Origin: Mycobacterium sp. ACS1612 | GTDB lineage: Bacteria > Actinomycetota > Actinomycetes > Mycobacteriales > Mycobacteriaceae | Length of the DNA: 64,000 bases | Direction of reading: 5' to 3' | NCBI RefSeq assembly: GCF_001667505.1 | Contig: NZ_LZHZ01000004.1 | Location: forward strand, 62,001 to 126,000 | Shown here: positions 17,816 to 26,322 of the stretch, piece by piece | How positions within the stretch are numbered: position 1 is the first letter of the stretch | How the letters are laid out: each line of letters begins with the position of its first letter | Translations under genes and position numbers: made by a program | Notes under the pieces: generated by a model | Told to the model about the DNA's origin: nothing | Databases searched by the model: none | What the model saw: only the letters and a program-made list of their open reading frames with translations

Positions 17816-18245
17816 GAAGGTCCTTATGCGCGTACATCTGCACGGCTTCGTTCACGTTGTCCTTCGCGTCCTTGGCCGCGCCGGCCTCCTCGGCCTTCTT
17901 CCGCTTCTGCACCACGCGATGGATCGCTCCGTCCAGTTTCGAGCCGAGCGGGAATCCGACATAGTGCGTGAGGAAGATCGATATCTCCTTGAGCTCGTCG
18001 ACGGTCAGCTCTTCATTGGAGAGGATCGCGTTGAGCTGGACCTCCAACAGGGCTTCCTGGTTCTGCGCGGTCAGGACTGCGAGCAACATCAACCGGCGGT
18101 CGCGCATTGACAGACCCTCGCGCGTCCAGATGGTGCCGAACAGGTGGTCGACTGTAAGCGCGAAGAACCGGCCCGGCATATCGGGCATGTCCCAGGCGTA
18201 GACCTCTTTCATCTTCTCGAGGCCCTTGCGGCGCAGTTCATCCAT
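17805..18245 (-). CDS. Carboxymuconolactone decarboxylase family protein
   Basis: A 146-residue all-helical AhpD/CMD-like protein: RFFALTVDHLFGTIWTREGLSMRDRRLMLLAVLTAQNQEALLEVQLNAILSNEELTVDELKEI. The CxxC pair of AhpD peroxidases is absent, so it resembles decarboxylase-type members acting on a ring-cleavage or similar product. It starts at the ATG at 18245 after GAGGAG. By order it corresponds to Rv0771, between purD and the Rv0770-like dehydrogenase. The exact reaction is unknown. Confidence 0.88.
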   Translation of the reverse strand: MDELRRKGLEKMKEVYAWDMPDMPGRFFALTVDHLFGTIWTREGLSMRDRRLMLLAVLTAQNQEALLEVQLNAILSNEELTVDELKEISIFLTHYVGFPLGSKLDGAIHRVVQKRKKAEEAGAAKDAKDNVNEAVQMYAHKDLHDK

Positions 18246-18250
18246 GGCGA

Positions 18251-19099
18251 CTACTCCTCTGTGTGCGGCACGCCGAGCCCGGCGGCCAGGTCTCGCAGGG
18301 CAATTTCGGCCAGCGGCAAGTCGACGCCTGTCGCTTCGCCGAGACCGAGCGCAAGGCGCAGGTCCTTTTCCGCCAGTCCGCGCGTGTGGACGAACATGTC
18401 GTGCAGAAAGTGGTCGGGCGTCAATGGCTTCGTGTCGTCGCGATACATGATCGCGCCGGGACCGCCGCTCTGCGCATCGCTGTGCCGCACCACCCGACCG
18501 AGCTTCTGCAGGTCGATGCCTGCCGCCTCGGCGAGTCTCTGCGCCTCGCAGGCCGCCGCGAAGCCGGTGAATGTCAACATGTTGCGGGCCAGCTTCATTC
18601 GGGTGCCTGCGCCTGGCTCGCCTGCGCGGACCACCAGCGACGCCCACTTCTTGAACACCGGCTTGACTTTGGCGTACGCCTCGTCGTCGGCGCCGACCAT
18701 CACCGCGAGTTCACCCTTGTCCGCTGCGCCCGCACCACCGCTCACGGGTGCATCGACGATGTGAACTCGCTTCGAGCGCAACTCATCAGCGAGTGCGCCT
18801 GTCGTGTCGGGTTCGATCGTCGAGTGGATGGCGATGACGGTGCCCGGCTCGGTGTGTTCGGCCAGTCGCCTCACCACGTCACGCACCTGCTCGTCGTTGA
18901 GCACCGTGACGCTGATGACGTCGGCTTTGGCGACGTCGGCGACGCTGTCCGCGAGCGTGGCGCCGAGTTCTGCCAGCGGGGTCATCGCTTCGGTGCGGAC
19001 GTCGAAAACGATCAGGCCGCCTGGCCAGTCGACCAGTCGCTTGGCCATCGGCGCGCCCTGGTTACCGAGGCCGATGTACCCGAGTTTGAGGTCGTTCAT
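18251..19099 (-). CDS. NAD(P)-dependent beta-hydroxyacid dehydrogenase-like protein
   Basis: A 282-residue member of the 3-hydroxyisobutyrate dehydrogenase family. It has an N-terminal Rossmann motif LGYIGLGNQGAPMAKRLV, substrate-loop VDAPVSGGAGAADKGELAVMVGG-type sequence near residue 120 and the catalytic Lys region GAGTRMKLARNMLTF near 170. These enzymes oxidise beta-hydroxyacids to semialdehydes or reduce the reverse. It overlaps the SDR upstream by 4 bp (ATGA) and sits five bases before the CMD-like gene, matching the Rv0769-Rv0770-Rv0771 order. Confidence 0.9.
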   Translation of the reverse strand: MNDLKLGYIGLGNQGAPMAKRLVDWPGGLIVFDVRTEAMTPLAELGATLADSVADVAKADVISVTVLNDEQVRDVVRRLAEHTEPGTVIAIHSTIEPDTTGALADELRSKRVHIVDAPVSGGAGAADKGELAVMVGADDEAYAKVKPVFKKWASLVVRAGEPGAGTRMKLARNMLTFTGFAAACEAQRLAEAAGIDLQKLGRVVRHSDAQSGGPGAIMYRDDTKPLTPDHFLHDMFVHTRGLAEKDLRLALGLGEATGVDLPLAEIALRDLAAGLGVPHTEE

Positions 19100-19845
19100 G
19101 AGCGGATGATCTGGCCGCCGTCGACGTTGAAGATCTGGCCGGTGATCCACTTGGCCTGATCCGAGAGCAGGAACAGGCACATTCCGACCAGATCTTCCGG
19201 TTGGCCCATGCGCGACAACGGGATTCCCTTCACGATGTCGGCCACCATCTCCTGCGGCGTTGTGGTGCGGTTGGCCTCGGTGTCGATGGGGCCGGGCGCG
19301 ATCGCGTTGACGCGGATGTTCTGGCCGCCCAGTTCGGTGGCCAGTTGTTGTGTCAAGCCGTTGATGCCGACCTTCGCCAAACCGTAGAAGTTCGAATACA
19401 ACCACGCCGCGGTGGACGACTGGTTGACGATCGCCCCGCCACCACGCTTGGCCATCTTGCGGTACACCGCGCGGGTGCACACCAGCGCGCCGTCCATGTT
19501 CACGCTCATGAACTTCTTGTAGTAGTCCCAGTCGACGGTGATCAGGAAGTCCAGCTTCATGCCGCCGAAGATCGCCGCGTTGTTGACCAGGTAGTCGATC
19601 CCGCCGAACTCTGACAGGGTCTGCGCGGCCATCTCTTTCGCGGAGTCGGGGTCGGACACGTCGACGTGCACCGCGAGCGCGTTGCCGCCCTCGCCCTTGA
19701 TGCCGTCGGCGACCTTCTGTGCGCCCTCGGTGTTGATGTCGGCCACCACCACCGCGGCGCCCTCGCGGGCCAGCGCCTCGGCGTAGGCCTGTCCGATGCC
19801 GCCGCCGGCGCCGGTGACGATCGCGACCTTCTCCTCGAACTGCAT
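19096..19845 (-). CDS. SDR family oxidoreductase (Rv0769-like)
   Basis: A 249-residue classical SDR: TGAGGGIGQAYAEAL cofactor loop, YLVNNAAIF, catalytic Ser in NQSSTAAW, YGLAK and C-terminal GQIFNVDGGQIIRS. All triad residues are present. It begins at the ATG at 19845, 79 bp after the aldehyde dehydrogenase stop, and overlaps the next dehydrogenase by 4 bp. It is probably an alcohol/ketone interconversion step in the same catabolic run as aldA. By order this is the counterpart of Rv0769; substrate unknown. Confidence 0.92.
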   Translation of the reverse strand: MQFEEKVAIVTGAGGGIGQAYAEALAREGAAVVVADINTEGAQKVADGIKGEGGNALAVHVDVSDPDSAKEMAAQTLSEFGGIDYLVNNAAIFGGMKLDFLITVDWDYYKKFMSVNMDGALVCTRAVYRKMAKRGGGAIVNQSSTAAWLYSNFYGLAKVGINGLTQQLATELGGQNIRVNAIAPGPIDTEANRTTTPQEMVADIVKGIPLSRMGQPEDLVGMCLFLLSDQAKWITGQIFNVDGGQIIRS

Positions 19846-19861
19846 GTTTCCCTTCCTGCCG

Positions 19862-19882
19862 AGTGTGGGCTTTATGCACACT
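19862..19882. promoter_or_regulatory. Inverted repeat AGTGTG-N9-CACACT in the aldA-SDR gap
   Basis: Six-base arms lie in the 79-bp gap between aldA and the downstream SDR. On the plus strand the hairpin is followed by five T, which would resemble a terminator for antisense transcription; for the minus-strand operon it could be a processing hairpin or operator. A second imperfect palindrome around ACGTG/CACGT lies at about 19895-19913. Function unassigned. Confidence 0.35.
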
Positions 19883-19924
19883 TTTTCGGATTTCACGTGC
19901 GGGTAACCCACGTTCGGCGCGCTG

Positions 19925-21391
19925 CTAAATCGCCGTGGCAATCGCTTTGATTTCGAGGTATTCCTCGAATCCTGCGAGGCCCATCTCCCGGCCGATGCCG
20001 GACTGCTTGTAGCCGCCGAACGGCATGTCGGCGGAGTACCAGACACCGCCGTTGATGTTGACGGTGCCGACGCGCAACCGCGCCGCCACAGCGTTGGCGC
20101 GCTCGACGTCCGCCGAGAACACCGTCCCCGACAGGCCGTACGGGGAGTCGTTGGCGATGCGCACCGCATCGTCGTCGCCGTCGTGTGCGATCACCGTCAA
20201 CACCGGGCCGAAGATCTCCTCACGCGCGACCTTCGCGTTGTTGTCAAGGCCCGCAATGACAGTCGGCTCGATGAAGAAGCCGGTGTCACGGCCGGCGGGA
20301 CGACCGCCGCCGCAGGCGAACGTGCCGCCCTCGTCGGTGGCCGAATCCAGGTAGCCCTGGACGCGATCGCGCTGCCGCGCCGAGATCAAGGGGCCGCAAA
20401 TGGTTCCCGGGTCCGCGGGATCGCCCGGCTTCAGGGCGCCCATCGTCGCGGCGGCCGCGTCGACAGCCTCGTCGTACCGCGCCCGCGGCACCACCAGACG
20501 CGTGGTGATCGCGCAACCCTGTCCCGCATGCATCGACGCGGTGAACGCCGACATCGAACAGGCGCCCGCCAGATCCGCGTCGTCGAGCACCAGGAACGCC
20601 GACTTGCCGCCCAGTTCCAGGAAGACCTTCTTCAACGTCGCCGCGCCGTCGGCCATCACCGCGCGCCCAGTAGCGGTCGACCCGGTGAACGAAACCATGT
20701 CCACCCGTGGGTCTTTCGACAGCAGCGCGCCGACACTGTGGTCGCTGGAGGTGACGATGTTCAGCACGCCTGGCGGCAGATCGGTGTGCTCGGCGACCAG
20801 CTCGCCGAGGATCGCCGCGCACCACGGCGTATCCGGCGCGGGCTTGAGGACGACGGTGTTGCCCGCCGCCAACGCCGGGCCGAGCTTGGCGAGGTTGATC
20901 TGATGCGGGAAGTTCCACGGCGTGATCGCACCCACCACACCGACTGCCTCGCGGGCGACGGTGCGGTGCGTCTTGATGCCCATCGGCTCGGCGGTGCCGA
21001 AGTCCGTGCCCCACGCATACGACTCCGCGGTGTCCGCGGCGAAGCTCAGGTCGGCGACGGGGCCCTCCAGTTGCGCGGCGGCGGTCAGCATCCGCGGCGC
21101 GCCGACTTCGGCGATGGTCAACTCCCGTAATTCCTCGACGTGTGCCCTCAGCGCGTCCTGCAACTGTCGCACGCACTGCACCCGGAATTCGACGTTGGTC
21201 GACCAGTCGGTGTCGTCGAACGCGCGCCGGGCCGCCTCGATGGCCATGCCCATGTCGTCCACGGTCGCGTCGGCCGCGACACCGAGCACCTCTTCGGTCG
21301 CCGGATTGATCGTCTGGAACGAGCCGCCGCTGCCGGCCACCAGTTTGCCTTCGATGAACAGTTGACTCTGGCGATCGGTGAGCAGGCCCAT
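19925..21391 (-). CDS. aldA: NAD-dependent aldehyde dehydrogenase
   Basis: A 488-residue ALDH-superfamily enzyme oxidising an aldehyde to the acid. Motifs: ITPWNFPHQINLAKLGPALAAGNT, VSFTGSTATGR, catalytic Glu in LELGGKS, nucleophile in the HAGQGCAITTR loop and EEIFGPVLTV. ATG at 21391 gives a standard N-terminus (MGLLTDRQSQLFIEGKLV) with a purine-rich RBS. It is divergent from the TetR gene of the cyp123/cyp51 operon. A GGACA-N2-TGTCC palindrome lies 22 bp before the start. Order and sequence match Rv0768 (aldA). Confidence 0.93.
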   Translation of the reverse strand: MGLLTDRQSQLFIEGKLVAGSGGSFQTINPATEEVLGVAADATVDDMGMAIEAARRAFDDTDWSTNVEFRVQCVRQLQDALRAHVEELRELTIAEVGAPRMLTAAAQLEGPVADLSFAADTAESYAWGTDFGTAEPMGIKTHRTVAREAVGVVGAITPWNFPHQINLAKLGPALAAGNTVVLKPAPDTPWCAAILGELVAEHTDLPPGVLNIVTSSDHSVGALLSKDPRVDMVSFTGSTATGRAVMADGAATLKKVFLELGGKSAFLVLDDADLAGACSMSAFTASMHAGQGCAITTRLVVPRARYDEAVDAAAATMGALKPGDPADPGTICGPLISARQRDRVQGYLDSATDEGGTFACGGGRPAGRDTGFFIEPTVIAGLDNNAKVAREEIFGPVLTVIAHDGDDDAVRIANDSPYGLSGTVFSADVERANAVAARLRVGTVNINGGVWYSADMPFGGYKQSGIGREMGLAGFEEYLEIKAIATAI

Positions 21392-21413
21392 ACCAATTCT
21401 CCGCTTCGTTGCT

Positions 21414-21425
21414 GGACAACTGTCC
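21414..21425. promoter_or_regulatory. TetR operator candidate GGACAACTGTCC (aldA side)
   Basis: A 12-bp palindrome GGACA-AC-TGTCC sits between the aldA start and the intergenic centre. The same pattern recurs at 21526-21537 over the start of the divergent TetR gene. Paired copies at both ends of a divergent region strongly suggest the sites of that TetR. Confidence 0.65.
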
Positions 21426-21525
21426 GACTTAGAATACTCGAACGATAGCCGCCGATGACGCGGGGTGGCAAGCAGGACCGCTTTCACCTGCATGCTTGCC
21501 TACCGCCCTTAGTGTCCGATAACTT

Positions 21526-21537
21526 GGACATGTGTCC
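21526..21537. promoter_or_regulatory. TetR operator candidate GGACATGTGTCC (TetR side)
   Basis: Second copy of GGACA-N2-TGTCC. It covers the GTG start codon of the TetR gene (21532), so binding would block its own transcription or translation. A further TGTCC half-site at 21513-21517 makes a wider inverted repeat with GGACA at 21526-21530. Confidence 0.65.
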
Positions 21538-22116
21538 AGCGATGCCGTGGCGGCGGTCACCGAACAGCCCCGTAACCGGCGCCAGGAGGAAACGTTCCGC
21601 AAGGTGCTCGCCGCGGGTGTCGAGATGCTGCGGGAGTCGTCGTACGCCGACCTGACCGTGCGGGCGGTGGCCGCCCGCGCCAAGGTCGCCCCGGCCACCG
21701 CCTACACCTACTTCTCGTCGAAGAACCATCTGATCGCCGAGGTCTACCTCGACCTGGTCCGTCAGGTCCCGTACTTCACCGACGTCAACGACAGCCGGGC
21801 CAGCCGGGTCGAGCAGGCGCTGCGCGCGCTGACGCTGATGATCGCCGACGAACCGGAGGTGGCGGCCGCGTGCACGACGGCCCTGCTCTCCAACAACGAC
21901 CAGGCAGTGCGCGCGGTCCGCGACCGCATCGGCGCCGAGATCCACCGCCGGATCAAGTCGGCGGTCGGACCGGATGCCGACCCGCGCATGGTCTCGGCGT
22001 TGGAGATGACGTACTTCGGGGCGCTGGTGCACGCGGGCAGCGGCGTCGTCACCTACCACCAGATCGCCGACCGGCTGTCCTACGTCGTCGGCCTCATCCT
22101 GGGAGAAAACTCATGA
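21532..22116 (+). CDS. TetR family regulator of the cyp123/cyp51 locus (Rv0767c-like)
   Basis: A 194-residue regulator. HTH about residues 20-65: FRKVLAAGVEMLRESSYADLTVRAVAARAKVAPATAYTYFSSKNHLI. The start is a GTG inside an operator palindrome, and it overlaps cyp123 by 4 bp (ATGA). It heads an operon of regulator, cyp123, SDR, cyp51, ferredoxin and beyond, and is divergent to aldA, the arrangement I recall for Rv0767c and Rv0768. It probably represses both directions; the ligand is unknown. Confidence 0.92.
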   Translation: MSSDAVAAVTEQPRNRRQEETFRKVLAAGVEMLRESSYADLTVRAVAARAKVAPATAYTYFSSKNHLIAEVYLDLVRQVPYFTDVNDSRASRVEQALRALTLMIADEPEVAAACTTALLSNNDQAVRAVRDRIGAEIHRRIKSAVGPDADPRMVSALEMTYFGALVHAGSGVVTYHQIADRLSYVVGLILGENS

Positions 22117-23315
22117 CCGTCCAGGCTGCCGACCTGGTTTTCGACCCGTACGACTACGACTTCCACGAAGACCCGTACCCGTACTACCGGCGGTTGCGTG
22201 ACGAGGCGCCGCTGTATCGCAACGACAAACTCGGCTTCTGGGCGCTGTCTCGGCACGCCGATGTGCTGCAGGGTTTCCGCAACAGCACGACGCTGTCGAA
22301 CAAGTACGGCGTGTCGCTGGATCCGGCGTCCCGAGGGCCGCACGCGAGCAAGACGATGTCGTTCCTTGCGATGGACGACCCAGCCCACCTGCGGTTGCGC
22401 ACCCTGGTGTCGAAGGGTTTCACCCCGCGACGCATCCGCGAGCTGGAGCCCAGGGTCACCGAGATCGCGGTGGCACATCTCGAAACCGCCTTGCAGTCAG
22501 ACACCTTCGACTACGTCGACGAGTTCGCAGGCAAGCTCCCGATGGACGTCATCTCCGAACTCATGGGCGTGCCCCAACCCGACCGCGCCCAGGTCAGGGC
22601 GTGGGCCGACGGCGTCATGCACCGCGACGAGGGGGTCACCGATGTGCCGCCCGCGGCGGTCGAGGCGTCCATCAACCTGATCGTGTACTACCAGCAGATG
22701 GTGGCCGAGCGGCGCAAGAAGCCGACCGACGACCTCACCACGGCGCTGCTGGAAGCCGAGATCGACGGCGACCGGCTCACGGACGACGAGATTCTCGGAT
22801 TCATGTTCCTGATGGTGATCGCGGGCAACGAGACCACCACCAAATTGCTTGCCAATGCCGCATTTTGGGGTCACAAGAACCCCGATCAGCTGGCGCCCAT
22901 CTACGACGATCTGGAGCGGGTTCCGCTGTGGGTGGAGGAGACGCTGCGCTACGACACCTCCAGCCAGATCCTGGCGCGGACCGTGTCGGGCGAACTGACG
23001 CTGTACGACACGACCGTCCCCGACGGCGACGTGCTGTTGCTGCTACCCGGTTCCGCGCACCGCGACGAGCGGGTGTTCGACAGACCCGACGAATACCTGA
23101 TCGGCCGCGAAATCGGGTCGAAACTCATGAGTTTCGGCAGCGGCGCGCACTTCTGCCTCGGCGCGCACCTGGCCCGCATGGAGGCCAGGGTGGCGCTCGC
23201 CGAACTGTTCAAGCGAATCCGCGGATACGAGGTCGACGAGGCCAACGCCGTCCGCGTCCACTCCAGCAATGTCCGCGGATTCGCTCACCTTCCCATCACC
23301 GTGGAGGTCCGCTAG
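22113..23315 (+). CDS. cyp123: Cytochrome P450 CYP123
   Basis: A 400-residue P450 monooxygenase. It has I-helix MVIAGNETTTKLL (Asn-Glu variant of the acid-alcohol pair), ExxR in WVEETLRYDTSSQ and haem loop SFGSGAHFCLGAHLARME with the Cys ligand. Length and position between a TetR gene and an SDR before cyp51 match M. tuberculosis cyp123 (Rv0766c). Natural substrate is unknown. It is translationally coupled to TetR (ATGA), and the SDR start follows the stop codon directly. Electrons may come from the ferredoxin encoded in the same operon. Confidence 0.93.
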   Translation: MTVQAADLVFDPYDYDFHEDPYPYYRRLRDEAPLYRNDKLGFWALSRHADVLQGFRNSTTLSNKYGVSLDPASRGPHASKTMSFLAMDDPAHLRLRTLVSKGFTPRRIRELEPRVTEIAVAHLETALQSDTFDYVDEFAGKLPMDVISELMGVPQPDRAQVRAWADGVMHRDEGVTDVPPAAVEASINLIVYYQQMVAERRKKPTDDLTTALLEAEIDGDRLTDDEILGFMFLMVIAGNETTTKLLANAAFWGHKNPDQLAPIYDDLERVPLWVEETLRYDTSSQILARTVSGELTLYDTTVPDGDVLLLLPGSAHRDERVFDRPDEYLIGREIGSKLMSFGSGAHFCLGAHLARMEARVALAELFKRIRGYEVDEANAVRVHSSNVRGFAHLPITVEVR

Positions 23316-24143
23316 ATGCCCCGGTTCGACCCACTTCCCGAGCGCAGGCCTGCGATCGTCGCAGGCGCGTCGTCGGGAATCGGTGAAGCCACCGCGATCC
23401 AGCTCGCCGCGCACGGCTTTCCCGTCGCGCTCGGCGCCCGCCGCGTCGAGAAACTCGACGAGATCGTCGAACGGATCCGCGCCGACGGAGGCGAGGCCGT
23501 CGGATTCCACCTCGACGTCACCGATCCCGGCTCGGTGAAAGCGTTTGTCGCGCAATCGGTCGAAGCGCTCGGCGAGATCGAGGTGCTGGTGGCAGGCGCG
23601 GGCGACACGTACTTCGGCAAGCTGGCCGATATCAGCACCGACGAGTTCGAGTCGCAGTTGCAGATCCACCTGGTCGGCGCCAACCGGTTGGCCACCGCCG
23701 TGCTGCCGGGGATGATCGAACGCAGGCGCGGCGACCTGATCTTTGTCGGCTCCGACGTCGCGCTGCGTCAGCGCCCGCACATGGGCGCCTACGGCGCGGC
23801 GAAGGCCGCATTGGTGGCGATGGTGACCAACTTCCAGATGGAACTGGAAGGCACCGGTGTGCGCGCGTCGATCGTGCACCCAGGACCGACGAAGACCAAC
23901 ATGGGCTGGAGCCTGCCCGCCGAGTTGATCGGGCCGGCGCTCGAAGACTGGGCCAAGTGGGGACAGGCCCGCCACGACTACTTCCTGCGAGCCGCCGACC
24001 TCGCGCGCGCCATCACGTTCGTCGCCGAGACCCCGCGTGGTGGGTTCATCGCGAACATGGAACTCCAGCCCGAAGCGCCGCTGGCCGACGACAAGGACCG
24101 CCAGAAGCTCGCCCTTGGCGAAGAAGGGATGCCGAACCAATGA
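23316..24143 (+). CDS. SDR family oxidoreductase (Rv0765c-like)
   Basis: A 275-residue SDR: AGASSGIGEATAIQLAAHG cofactor loop, VAGAGDTYFGK replacing the usual NNAG, SDVALRQRPHMGAYGAAKAALV with intact Ser and YGAAK, and HPGPTKTNMGWS in the substrate loop. ATG immediately follows the cyp123 stop, and the cyp51 start overlaps its end by 4 bp. The association with two P450s suggests it oxidises or reduces a hydroxylated product, possibly sterol-like. No specific substrate can be read. Confidence 0.92.
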   Translation: MPRFDPLPERRPAIVAGASSGIGEATAIQLAAHGFPVALGARRVEKLDEIVERIRADGGEAVGFHLDVTDPGSVKAFVAQSVEALGEIEVLVAGAGDTYFGKLADISTDEFESQLQIHLVGANRLATAVLPGMIERRRGDLIFVGSDVALRQRPHMGAYGAAKAALVAMVTNFQMELEGTGVRASIVHPGPTKTNMGWSLPAELIGPALEDWAKWGQARHDYFLRAADLARAITFVAETPRGGFIANMELQPEAPLADDKDRQKLALGEEGMPNQ

Positions 24144-25495
24144 CTACCACAGCCATGGTGCCCCGTGTCTCCGGCGGAGAGGAAGAACACGGCCATCTCG
24201 AGGAATTCCGCACCGATCCAATCGGTTTGATGAAGCGGGTGCGCGACGAGTGCGGGGATGTCGGCTGGTTCCAGTTGGTCGACAAGCACGTCATCCTGCT
24301 GTCCGGCGCCGAGGCCAACGAGTTCTTCTTCCGGTCGGCCGACGAGGATCTCGACCAGGCCGAGGCCTACCCGTTCATGACGCCGATCTTCGGCAAGGGC
24401 GTGGTCTTCGACGCCAGCCCAGAACGGCGCAAGGAGATGCTGCACAACTCGGCGCTGCGCGGCGAGCAGATGAAGGGCCACGCGGCCACCATCGAGGGCG
24501 AAGTCAAGAAGATGATCGCCGACTGGGGCGACGAAGGCGAGATCGAACTCCTCGACTTCTTCGCCGAGTTGACCATCTACACCAGCACGGCCTGCCTGAT
24601 CGGGTTGAAGTTCCGCGAACAACTGGACCACCGGTTCGCCGAGTACTACCACGACCTGGAGCGCGGCACCGATCCGCTCTGCTACGTCGACCCGTATCTG
24701 CCGATCGAGAGCTTCAAACGCCGCGACGAGGCCCGCGTGAAACTCGTTGCACTGGTTCAAGAGATCATGGATCAGCGGCTGGCCAATCCGCCGCAGGACA
24801 AGGCCGACCGCGACATGCTCGACGTGCTGGTGTCGATCAAAGACGAGGACGGCAACCCCCGGTTCTCCGCCGACGAGGTGACCGGCATGTTCATCTCGCT
24901 GATGTTCGCGGGGCACCACACCAGCTCCGGCACGTCGGCATGGACGCTGATCGAGTTGATCCGCCACCCGGAGGTGTACGCCGAGGTCCGCGCGGAACTC
25001 GACGAGCTGTACGCCGACGGCCAGGAAGTGAGTTTCCACGCGCTGCGCCAGATTCCGAAGCTCGACAACGTCGTCAAGGAGACGCTTCGGCTGCACCCTC
25101 CGCTGATCATCCTGATGCGGGTGGCGCAGGGCGAGTTCGAGGTGGCCGGCTTCCCGATCCACAAGGGCGATTTCGTCGCGGCCTCCCCCGCCGTCTCCAA
25201 CCGGATCCCCGAGGACTTCCCCGACCCGGATGCGTTCAAGCCGGACCGCTACAACAAACCTGAGCAGGCCGACGTCGTGAACCGGTGGACCTGGATCCCG
25301 TTCGGCGCCGGGCGGCACCGCTGCGTCGGCGCGGCGTTCGCGCAGATGCAGATCAAGGCAATCTTCTCGGTTTTGTTGCGCGAGTACGAGTTCGAGATGG
25401 CGCAGCCGGCAGACTCCTACCGCAACGACCACTCCAAGATGGTGGTGCAACTGGAGCGGCCGGCCAAGGCGCGATACTTCAGGCGCACCAAGTAG
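24140..25495 (+). CDS. cyp51: Sterol 14-alpha-demethylase-family P450 CYP51
   Basis: A 451-residue soluble P450. It shows the CYP51-typical I-helix FAGHHTSSGTSAW with the His-Thr pair, ExxR in VVKETLRLHPPL, RRRDEARVKL and haem loop PFGAGRHRCVGAAFA. It is near identical in pattern and length to M. tuberculosis CYP51 (Rv0764c), which demethylates lanosterol-type sterols in vitro; mycobacteria do not make sterols de novo, so its physiological role is unclear. It is coupled to the SDR upstream and followed by its ferredoxin after 12 bp. Azole antifungals bind this family. Confidence 0.97.
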   Translation: MTTTAMVPRVSGGEEEHGHLEEFRTDPIGLMKRVRDECGDVGWFQLVDKHVILLSGAEANEFFFRSADEDLDQAEAYPFMTPIFGKGVVFDASPERRKEMLHNSALRGEQMKGHAATIEGEVKKMIADWGDEGEIELLDFFAELTIYTSTACLIGLKFREQLDHRFAEYYHDLERGTDPLCYVDPYLPIESFKRRDEARVKLVALVQEIMDQRLANPPQDKADRDMLDVLVSIKDEDGNPRFSADEVTGMFISLMFAGHHTSSGTSAWTLIELIRHPEVYAEVRAELDELYADGQEVSFHALRQIPKLDNVVKETLRLHPPLIILMRVAQGEFEVAGFPIHKGDFVAASPAVSNRIPEDFPDPDAFKPDRYNKPEQADVVNRWTWIPFGAGRHRCVGAAFAQMQIKAIFSVLLREYEFEMAQPADSYRNDHSKMVVQLERPAKARYFRRTK

Positions 25496-25710
<215 letters not shown>

Positions 25711-25711
<1 letters not shown>

Positions 25712-26256
25712 TGCCGTCACTGCCGCGCGAAGCACTCGACAAGTGGGTCGAGCAATGGCTCCAGGCCAACCGAGACTGCGAGAAGGCCGGCGACTGGACG
25801 CCACTGGCCGACTTCTACACCGAGGACGCGACCTACGGCTGGAACATCGGGCCGAAGGAAGACGTGATGTGCGTGGGCGTCAACGAAATCCGGGACGTGG
25901 CACTGGGTTTGGAGATGCAGGGCCTGGAGAACTGGACCTACGAGTACCAGAGGGTGCTGGTCGACGACAAGCTCGGCGAGATCGTCGGCTTCTGGAAGCA
26001 GATCGTCAACAAGGCCGACGGCACCACCGACGAGATCTACGGAATCGGCGGCAGTTGGTTCCGCCTGAACGCCAACTTGAAAATCGAATGGCAGCGCGAC
26101 TTCTTCGACTTCGGGCACGTCTCCAAGATGTTCATGAAGCTGATCGAATCCGGTGACCTCAGCGAGGGCATGCAGAAGCGGATCGAGCGCAGCCTGGCCG
26201 GTGAGAAGCTGCCGGGCTACTACCCACTCGGAGCGGCACCCGTCCCGATCTGGTAG
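25711..26256 (+). CDS. SnoaL/NTF2-like protein (Rv0762c-like)
   Basis: A 181-residue protein of the cone-shaped NTF2-like type: WLQANRDCEKAGDWTPLADFYTEDATYGWNIGPKEDVMCVGVNEIRD, then alternating strands (IVGFWKQIVNKADGTTDEIYGIGGSWF). Such folds act as small-molecule isomerases, hydratases or binding proteins. A C-terminal extension (residues about 135-181) follows the core. It starts at the ferredoxin stop and is part of the cyp51 operon. Catalytic residues are not assignable; by synteny it is Rv0762c. Confidence 0.85.
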
Positions 26257-26322
26257 ACAGCAAGCACACGGGTGACCTAGATAACTTAGTCTGACACGGG
26301 GCACTCGAGAGGAGCAGGTTCT

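Noticed and set aside
19862..19882. Rho-independent terminator for the minus-strand operon
   Set aside because: The T-run follows the hairpin only on the plus strand, opposite to both flanking genes; it was kept only as an inverted repeat.
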